Shown one piece after another: positions 6,382 to 10,964 of a stretch of 10,964 nt of DNA. The notes below the pieces were generated by a model that was given only the letters and a program-made list of their open reading frames with translations, did not search any database and was not told the origin of the DNA. The DNA is from Acidobacteriota bacterium (GTDB lineage Bacteria > Acidobacteriota > Polarisedimenticolia > J045), in assembly GCA_024276295.1 (NCBI GenBank), contig JAJRXN010000194.1, positions 1 to 10,964 of the forward strand, written 5' to 3'. Position 1 is the first letter of the stretch; the number at the start of each line of letters is the position of its first letter. The position numbers were made by a program, and so were the translations under genes.

Positions 6382-7707
6382 TCAGTGGCCGAGGAGTCGG
6401 CGCATCCGACCCCCCTTTCCCTTGCCGCCGAGCGCCTTCATCAGTTTCTGCATTTCGAGATACTGCTTGATCAACCTGTTGACGTCCTGCACCGACGTCC
6501 CCGAGCCGCGGGCGATCCGCTTGCGCCTCGAACCGTTGAGCACGCGGTGATCCGCCCGCTCCGAGGGCGTCATCGAGTTGATGATCGCCTCGAACCGCAC
6601 GAGCTGCCGGCCGTCGACGTCGGCGCCTGCCGGGAGCTTCACGCCGGGAACCATCGAGAGCACCTGTTCGAGCGGCCCCATCCGGCGGATCTGGTTCAGC
6701 GTCGCGCGGAAATCCTCGAGCGTGAAGCGCTTCGAGCGCAGCGCCTTCTCGATCCTCTCCGCCTGCTTCTGGTCGAACGCCTTCTCGGCCGTCTCGATCA
6801 GGCCGAGCACGTCGCCCATGCCGAGGATCCGCCCGGCCATGCGCCCGGCATCGAACGGCTCGAGAGCCTCGACCTTCTCGCCGACTCCGGCAAAGCGGAT
6901 CGGCACGCCGGTCACCGCGGCAACCGACAGCGCCGCGCCGCCACGGGCGTCACCGTCGAGCTTGGTCAGGATCACGCCGGTCAGCGGCACCCGCCGGCGG
7001 AACTCGTCCGCCGAACGGACCGCGTCCTGTCCCGTCATCGCGTCCGCGACATAGAGGATCTCGCCGGGCGACACCGCGGCGGCGATCTGCTCGAGCTCCT
7101 CCATCAGCTGCTCGTCCACGTGCAGCCGGCCCGCGGTATCGAGCAGGACCACGTCGTGACCCCGGACGCGGGCATGTTCGACCGCCTCGCGGGCCCGGCC
7201 GACCGGGGTGCCCGTACCGTCGTGCTCGAATGCCGCCAGCTCCGCCGCCCGGGCGACCTGGATCGCCTGCAGCACGGCCGCCGGGCGCGCGAGATCGACG
7301 GGGGCGATCAGCGGGTGCCGCCCCTGGGCCTTGAGGAACCGGCCGAGCTTGCCGGCGGTCGTGGTCTTGCCCGAGCCCTGGAGACCGACGAGCATCACGA
7401 CGGTCGGCGCCCCGTCGAGCCGGAGCGGTCTGCCCGCCCGCTCGCCGCCGAGCAGTTCCACCAGCTCGTCGCGCACGACGCGGATCACCTGCTGGCCCGG
7501 CGTCAGGCTGTCGAGGACCTTCTCGCCGAGCGCCTTGTCGCGCACGCGGGCCAGGAAGTCCCGGACGACACGGAAGCCGACGTCCGCCTCGAGCAGGGCG
7601 AGACGGATCTCGCGCAGCGCCGCATCCAGGTCGGCCTCGGTGACCCGCCCTTTCGAGCGCAGGCGATCGAGCGTGCGGCCGATCCGCTCCGTCAGGGACT
7701 CGAACAC
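6382..7707 (-). CDS. ffh: signal recognition particle protein Ffh (SRP54 GTPase)
   Basis: This encodes 441 residues, full length. The N domain (about 1-90) has LTERIGRTLDRLRSKGRVTEADLDAALREIRLALLEADVGFRVVRDF. The G domain holds the P-loop GLQGSGKTTTAGKLG (108-122), DLARPAA (138-144), DTAGR (190-194), TKLDGDARGG (248-257) and GVGEKVEALEPF (274-285). The M domain follows, with SMVPG, SMTPSER and the RNA-binding RRKRIARGSGTSVQDVNRLIKQY (394-416). Ffh with 4.5S RNA binds signal sequences of nascent membrane proteins and delivers them to FtsY. The frame is open to 7755 and would allow 16 more residues, but GTG 7707 gives the canonical VFESLTERI start and has GAGGA 8 nt upstream. ffh heads the ribosomal/RNA-modification operon. 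Confidence 0.98.
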   Translation of the reverse strand: MFESLTERIGRTLDRLRSKGRVTEADLDAALREIRLALLEADVGFRVVRDFLARVRDKALGEKVLDSLTPGQQVIRVVRDELVELLGGERAGRPLRLDGAPTVVMLVGLQGSGKTTTAGKLGRFLKAQGRHPLIAPVDLARPAAVLQAIQVARAAELAAFEHDGTGTPVGRAREAVEHARVRGHDVVLLDTAGRLHVDEQLMEELEQIAAAVSPGEILYVADAMTGQDAVRSADEFRRRVPLTGVILTKLDGDARGGAALSVAAVTGVPIRFAGVGEKVEALEPFDAGRMAGRILGMGDVLGLIETAEKAFDQKQAERIEKALRSKRFTLEDFRATLNQIRRMGPLEQVLSMVPGVKLPAGADVDGRQLVRFEAIINSMTPSERADHRVLNGSRRKRIARGSGTSVQDVNRLIKQYLEMQKLMKALGGKGKGGRMRRLLGH

Positions 7708-7715
7708 GTCAGGTT

Positions 7716-7720
7716 TCCTC
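7716..7720 (-). promoter_or_regulatory. ribosome binding site of ffh
   Basis: GAGGA on the minus strand lies 8 nt before GTG 7707. It decides this start over the longer open frame that begins 48 nt upstream. Confidence 0.65.
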
Positions 7721-7760
7721 GCGCTCCGCCCGGACGTCGGCACCGGGCGGCACAAGAACA

Positions 7761-7792
7761 GCTTTCGGGCCGCGCGCGCGCCGCCCGAAAGC
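7761..7792 (-). terminator. strong hairpin between ribBA and ffh; likely rib operon terminator
   Basis: A 32-nt near-perfect inverted repeat has outer arms GCTTTCGGGC (7761-7770) and GCCCGAAAGC (7783-7792). One C-C mismatch separates these from an inner run of alternating GC. On the minus strand the hairpin is followed by TGTTCTTGTG, a U-rich but interrupted tail. On the plus strand no T-run follows. This fits an intrinsic terminator 49 nt after the ribBA stop. Because a candidate promoter lies upstream of it (7809-7836), it could instead or also act as a leader hairpin of the ffh transcript. Confidence 0.6.
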
Positions 7793-7808
7793 CCGCTTCA
7801 CGAGGCGC

Positions 7809-7836
7809 AGGGTACCAGAATCTCCCGCGCCGGCAA
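7809..7836 (-). promoter_or_regulatory. candidate sigma70-type promoter for the ffh operon
   Basis: On the minus strand, TTGCCG (7831-7836) is followed by a 16-nt spacer and TACCCT (7809-7814). TG lies one base upstream of the -10 hexamer, giving an extended -10 (TGGTACCCT). The -35 begins just after the ribBA stop. A start point near 7800-7804 would give ffh a leader of roughly 95 nt containing the 7761-7792 hairpin. The match is partial, and GC-rich genomes give chance matches. Confidence 0.35.
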
Positions 7837-7840
7837 GGAC

Positions 7841-9046
7841 TTAGAGGTTCCGGCTGAGCTTGTGCCCGAGCTTGTCGCGCTTGGTCCTGAGGTACTCGCG
7901 GTTGGCCGCCCGCGGCGTCACCTCGAGGGGAACCCGCTCGACGATCTCGAGACCGTAGCCCGAAAGGGCGACGAACTTGCGCGGATTGTTGGTCAGCAGG
8001 CGGATCTTCCGCACGCCGAGGTCGAACAGGATCTGCGCTCCCAGCCCATAGTCGCGCACGTCCGGCGGGAAGCCGAGTTCGAGATTCGCCTCGACCGTGT
8101 CCCGCCCGTCGTCCTGCAGTTCGTAGGCGCGCAGCTTGTTGAGCAGGCCGATCCCCCGCCCCTCCTGGCGCATGTAGACCACGACGCCGCGCCCCGCGGC
8201 CTCGACCGCCGCCATGGCCGCCTCGAGCTGGTCGCCGCAGTCGCAGCGTGTCGAGCCGAACACGTCTCCCGTCAGGCACTCGCTGTGCACGCGTACGAGC
8301 ACCGGCTCCCCGTCGTCGATCTCGCCGAGCGCGAGCGCCAGGTGGACCTGCCCGTCGACCTCGTTGGAAAAGGCGTGGATCCGGAAGTCGCCGAAGCGGG
8401 TCGGCAGCCGGGGCGAAGCGCAGCGCTGGATCAGCCGCTCGTGCTCCATGCGGTACCGGACGAGATCCGCGATGGTGATCATCTTGAGCCCGTGGTGCTC
8501 GCAGAACCGTTGCAGGTCGGGCACCCGCGCCATCGTGCCGTCGTCCTTCATCACCTCGCAGATCACGCCGGCCGGATAGAGGCCGGCCAGCCGCGCCAGG
8601 TCGATCGCCGCCTCGGTCTGGCCGGTGCGCCGCAGCACGCCACCCGCCGCGGCGCGCAGCGGGAACACGTGACCCGGTCGGACGAGATCGGACGGTCTCG
8701 TCGCCGGGTCGATCGCACGGCGGATCGTCGTCGCCCGGTCGGCGGCGCTGATGCCGGTCGTCGTCCCTTCGCGGGCCTCGATCGATACGCAGAACGCGGT
8801 GTTGAAGCGCGAGCTGTTCTCCGAGACCATCAGCGGAATCTGCAGCTCGTCGAGCCGCTCTCCCGTCATCGAAAGGCAGATCAGCCCGCGGCCGTGGCGC
8901 GCCATGAAGTTGATCGCCTCCGGCGTGACGAACTCGGCCGCCAGCGTCAGGTCGCCCTCGTTCTCGCGGCTCTCGTCGTCGACGACGACGATCATCCGGC
9001 CGGCGCGCAGCTCCTCGAGCGCTTCTTCGATCGTTGCGAACGGCAT
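7841..9046 (-). CDS. ribBA: bifunctional 3,4-dihydroxy-2-butanone-4-phosphate synthase / GTP cyclohydrolase II
   Basis: This encodes 401 residues from ATG 9046, which has GAGG six nt upstream; a TTG two codons earlier (9052) is possible but less well placed. The N-terminal DHBP synthase domain (about 1-200) makes the four-carbon unit from ribulose 5-phosphate and shows DDESRENEGDL (23-33), RPGHVFPLRAA and GGVLRRTGQTEAAIDLARLAGL (135-156), and CEVMKDDGTMAR. The C-terminal GTP cyclohydrolase II domain (about 205-401) opens the imidazole ring of GTP and shows VRVHSECLTGDVFGSTRCDCGDQL with zinc ligands Cys257, Cys268 and Cys270, RQEGRGIGLLNKLRAYELQ (293-311), DTVEAN and DYGLGAQIL, and LTNNPRK. 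Both halves look intact. Gln143 occupies the TGQTEA position where many synthases have His. The gene starts 2 nt after the riboflavin synthase stop and is followed by a hairpin terminator. Confidence 0.97.
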   Translation of the reverse strand: MPFATIEEALEELRAGRMIVVVDDESRENEGDLTLAAEFVTPEAINFMARHGRGLICLSMTGERLDELQIPLMVSENSSRFNTAFCVSIEAREGTTTGISAADRATTIRRAIDPATRPSDLVRPGHVFPLRAAAGGVLRRTGQTEAAIDLARLAGLYPAGVICEVMKDDGTMARVPDLQRFCEHHGLKMITIADLVRYRMEHERLIQRCASPRLPTRFGDFRIHAFSNEVDGQVHLALALGEIDDGEPVLVRVHSECLTGDVFGSTRCDCGDQLEAAMAAVEAAGRGVVVYMRQEGRGIGLLNKLRAYELQDDGRDTVEANLELGFPPDVRDYGLGAQILFDLGVRKIRLLTNNPRKFVALSGYGLEIVERVPLEVTPRAANREYLRTKRDKLGHKLSRNL

Positions 9047-9048
9047 GC

Positions 9049-9648
9049 TCAACCTCGTCCCGGGCCGGCGGCCCGCTGGGCGTAGCGCGCGAGAACGTCG
9101 TATTCGATGGCAAGGGACTCGCCCGGTCTCCGGGACCCGAGCGTCGTCCTCGCCAGGGTCTCCGGGATCACGGCGACCTCGAACCAGCCGCTGCCGACCC
9201 GGGCCACCGTCAGACTCACGCCGTCGAGAGCGACCGAGCCCTTCTCGACGATCGCGTGGCTCCCGCCCGCGGGCAGCGCGAAGCGCAGCCGCACGTCCCC
9301 GGGCAGCCGGCGGATCGCCTGCAGCCGGACCAGCGCATCGACGTGACCGAGCACGACGTGCCCCCCGAGGCGGTCGCCCGCACGGAGCGACCGCTCGAGA
9401 TTCACCCTGCGCCCGGCCCGCCAGCGCGAGCGCCCCCCGGTCCGCGAAAGGGTCTCCGCCGAAACGTCGGCCGAAAACGTCCCGTCCGCCGGCGCCACCG
9501 CCGTCAGGCAGCAGCCGTCCACGGCGATGCTCTCGCCCGGCCGGACCGGCTCGCCGGGCAACGCATGTTCGACCACGACACGCAGCCCACGTCCCCGCGT
9601 CGCGACGCTTCGGAGCCGTCCGATCTCCTCGATCAAGCCGGTGAACAT
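9049..9648 (-). CDS. ribE: riboflavin synthase alpha chain
   Basis: This encodes 199 residues and dismutates two 6,7-dimethyl-8-ribityllumazine molecules into riboflavin. The two lumazine-binding repeats are visible. Repeat 1 has the MFTGLIEEIG start, SIAVDGCCLTA (40-50) and FSADVSAETLSRT (58-70). Repeat 2 has VNLERSLRAGDRLGGHVVLGHVD (82-104), GSVALDGVSLTVARV (137-151), FEVAVIPETLARTTL (156-170) and EYDVLARY. ATG 9648 gives the canonical MFTGLI terminus and has GGGAG 3 nt upstream, a short spacing. An ATG at 9666, directly after the ribD stop, would add MREREQ and cannot be excluded. The gene is named ribE here in the usual riboflavin synthase sense; some nomenclatures call it ribC. Confidence 0.96.
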   Translation of the reverse strand: MFTGLIEEIGRLRSVATRGRGLRVVVEHALPGEPVRPGESIAVDGCCLTAVAPADGTFSADVSAETLSRTGGRSRWRAGRRVNLERSLRAGDRLGGHVVLGHVDALVRLQAIRRLPGDVRLRFALPAGGSHAIVEKGSVALDGVSLTVARVGSGWFEVAVIPETLARTTLGSRRPGESLAIEYDVLARYAQRAAGPGRG

Positions 9649-9666
9649 CTGCTCCCGTTCACGCAT

Positions 9667-10779
9667 TCATGCAGGATAGAGGGTGATCAGCAGATCATCC
9701 TCCAGCCGCTCGACCCCCGCAATCTCGAGCGCCATCGCCTGTTCGAGCCTCGACGGTCCGCTCCGGACGGCCGCGATCGCGCCCGGATCCCCGAGGACGC
9801 GCGGGGCGACGTACCAGACCACCTTGTCGGCCATCCGCGCGGTGAGAAAGGCCCCGTGGGTCGCTCCTCCACCCTCGACGATCGCTCCGAGCACGCCGCG
9901 GCGGCCGAGTTCGCGCAGCACGTCCCGCGGCGGAATCGGGCCGCCCGGAGGGCCGAGGCAGACAACCTCGCCGCCGACCCGCTCGATCGCCTGGCGCCGC
10001 TCGGGATCGGTTCCGGGTGTCGTGAACACGACCACCGGGCTGCCCGCCGCGGGCTCCCGGAACAATCGCGCCGTCTCCGGAACCCGCAACGTCCCGTCGA
10101 GCACGCAGCGGAGGAACGGCGCCCCGGCCTCTCCCGTCCCCGTGGGAGGGAGCAGGAGCGGATCGTCGGCCAGCACCGTGTTGGCCCCGACGAGGATCGC
10201 GCCGTAACGCTCGCGCAGCTTCCGCCCGTGGGAGCGGGCGGCGCTTCCCGTGATCCAGCGAGACCGGCTCTCCCGATCGGCGATCCGGCCGTCGAGCGTC
10301 GCCGCCACCTTGAGCACGGCAAAGGCGCGCCCTTCCCGGCGATGGACCAGGTAGTCCTCGATCACGCGCTCGGCCCGCCGCGCGTCGCCGCCGGTCGCCA
10401 GCTCCACGAGAATCCCGGCCGCGGCCATCGCCTCGAGACCGGCGCCACGCACCCGCGGATCGGGATCGACCAGCCCGCACACGACCCGCGCGATGCCCGC
10501 ACCGGCGATACGCTCGGTGCAGGGCGGTGTCCGGCCGTGATGCGCGCACGGCTCGAGCGAGCAGTAGAGCGTGGCGCCGCGGGCCGCCTCGCCCGCGGCG
10601 TCCAGAGCCACCGCCTCCGCGTGCGGTTCCCCCGCGCGGCGATGCCAGCCCTCGCCGATCACCCGGCCGTCGCGGACCACCACCGCCCCGACGCGCGGAT
10701 TCGGCGCCGTCAGGCGGCCTCCGCGTTCCGCCAGTTCGAGACAGCGGAGGAACCAGCGCCGTTCCCGGTCACCGATCAA
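9667..10779 (-). CDS. ribD: riboflavin biosynthesis protein RibD (deaminase and reductase)
   Basis: This encodes 370 residues and carries out the second and third steps of the pyrimidine branch. The N-terminal zinc deaminase domain (about 1-145) has PNPRVGAVVVRDGRVIGEGWH (26-46), HAE (53-55) and SLEPCAHHGRTPPC (74-87) with zinc ligands His53, Cys78 and Cys87. The C-terminal NADPH-dependent reductase domain (about 150-370) has VLKVAATLDGRIAD (155-168), WITGSAAR (175-182), AILVGANTVLADDPLLL (194-210) and VEGGGATHGAFL (301-312). The first codon is TTG at 10779. GGAG 8 nt upstream and a TTGA overlap with the ftsY stop support it, and no ATG is available nearby. It is the first riboflavin gene and is probably co-transcribed from ftsY. 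Confidence 0.96.
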   Translation of the reverse strand: MIGDRERRWFLRCLELAERGGRLTAPNPRVGAVVVRDGRVIGEGWHRRAGEPHAEAVALDAAGEAARGATLYCSLEPCAHHGRTPPCTERIAGAGIARVVCGLVDPDPRVRGAGLEAMAAAGILVELATGGDARRAERVIEDYLVHRREGRAFAVLKVAATLDGRIADRESRSRWITGSAARSHGRKLRERYGAILVGANTVLADDPLLLPPTGTGEAGAPFLRCVLDGTLRVPETARLFREPAAGSPVVVFTTPGTDPERRQAIERVGGEVVCLGPPGGPIPPRDVLRELGRRGVLGAIVEGGGATHGAFLTARMADKVVWYVAPRVLGDPGAIAAVRSGPSRLEQAMALEIAGVERLEDDLLITLYPA

Positions 10780-10964
10780 CGACCGTGCTCCACGCCCTCG
10801 GGGGCGCTTCCGGAGGCCAGCAGTCCTTCGACGAACTCCGCGGAATCGAAGTCCAGCAGGTCCTCGACGGACTCGCCGACACCGATGTAGCGCACCGGAA
10901 TCCCGAGTTCCCGGCCGATGGCCACCGCCACGCCACCGCGGGCCGTGCCGTCGAGCTTGGTCAG
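10776..10964 (-). CDS. ftsY: signal recognition particle receptor FtsY, C-terminal end (5' truncated by window edge)
   Basis: The last 62 residues are present. The segment begins LTKLDGTARGGVAVAIGREL, the G4 region (TKLD) and the following DGTARGG of SRP-type GTPases. It continues with GIPVRYIGVGESVEDLLDFDSAEFVEGLL, which is the diagnostic FtsY ending (Ffh instead has FAGVGEKVEALEPFDAGR). It ends SAPEGVEHGR with TGA at 10776-10778. FtsY docks Ffh-ribosome complexes at the membrane translocon. Its stop overlaps the ribD TTG start by 4 nt, so ribD is most likely translationally coupled to it. Confidence 0.95.
   Translation of the reverse strand: MTKLDGTARGGVAVAIGRELGIPVRYIGVGESVEDLLDFDSAEFVEGLLASGSAPEGVEHGR
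10788..10791 (-). promoter_or_regulatory. ribosome binding site supporting the TTG start of ribD
   Basis: GGAG on the minus strand, inside the end of ftsY, lies 8 nt before TTG 10779. Together with the TTGA stop/start overlap it supports this unusual start codon. Confidence 0.6.

Noticed and set aside
7692..9113. Second minus-strand frame of about 470 codons over ribBA
   Set aside because: It is a +1/-1 shadow of ribBA with Arg/Gly/Asp-rich translation; the ribBA frame contains all catalytic motifs.
6085..10890. Long plus-strand frames opposite rpsP, ffh, ribBA, ribE and ribD
   Set aside because: All lie antisense to proteins with complete, recognisable motifs; they look like His/Arg/Asp-rich complements of conserved coding sequence.
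9649..10964. FMN riboswitch upstream of the rib genes
   Set aside because: ribD starts inside the end of ftsY, so there is no leader between them, and no riboswitch-like conserved segment is visible in the remaining short gaps.
1..10964. CRISPR array, insertion sequence, phage or toxin-antitoxin module
   Set aside because: There are no regularly spaced direct repeats, transposase motifs or terminal inverted repeats; the genes are mostly conserved housekeeping functions with uniform composition.

Overview
The window comes from a high-GC bacterial chromosome (GC-rich third codon positions, several GTG/TTG starts, Shine-Dalgarno-like sites). It is dominated by conserved housekeeping genes, nearly all on the minus strand. 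The sequence does not fix the phylum. The riboflavin genes next to ftsY, and a TPR gene with an 'ETxYxxALGxMEMGL'-like motif after rplS, suggest an Acidobacteriota- or Myxococcota/deltaproteobacteria-like lineage, but this is a weak inference.

Reading in the direction of transcription (right to left), the window opens with the C-terminus of ftsY, the SRP receptor. Then come ribD (deaminase/reductase), the riboflavin synthase alpha-chain gene (ribE) and ribBA (DHBP synthase/GTP cyclohydrolase II), packed with a 4-nt overlap or gaps of 2 to 18 nt. These cover the riboflavin pathway except lumazine synthase (ribH), which is not in the window. A near-perfect 32-nt hairpin and a candidate promoter lie in the 133-nt gap before ffh.

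The second unit is ffh-rpsP-khpA-rimM-trmD-rplS followed by a large TPR protein. All junctions are overlaps or gaps of at most 27 nt. It joins protein targeting (Ffh), two ribosomal proteins (S16, L19), a 16S maturation factor (RimM), a tRNA m1G37 methyltransferase (TrmD) and a KH-domain RNA-binding protein. ffh and ftsY, the two SRP-pathway GTPases, flank the riboflavin block.

After a 425-nt spacer with no convincing gene there is a two-gene set: a divergent lipoate ligase/octanoyltransferase-like protein, coupled through an ATGA overlap to an unrecognised lipoprotein. The window ends at its left edge with the C-terminal part of a plus-strand gene that converges on the lipoprotein gene.

I see no mobile element, CRISPR array, tRNA or rRNA, and no convincing undescribed system. 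The least ordinary parts are the divergent lipoyl-transfer enzyme with its coupled lipoprotein, the TPR gene attached to the rplS operon, and the hairpin/promoter arrangement upstream of ffh.
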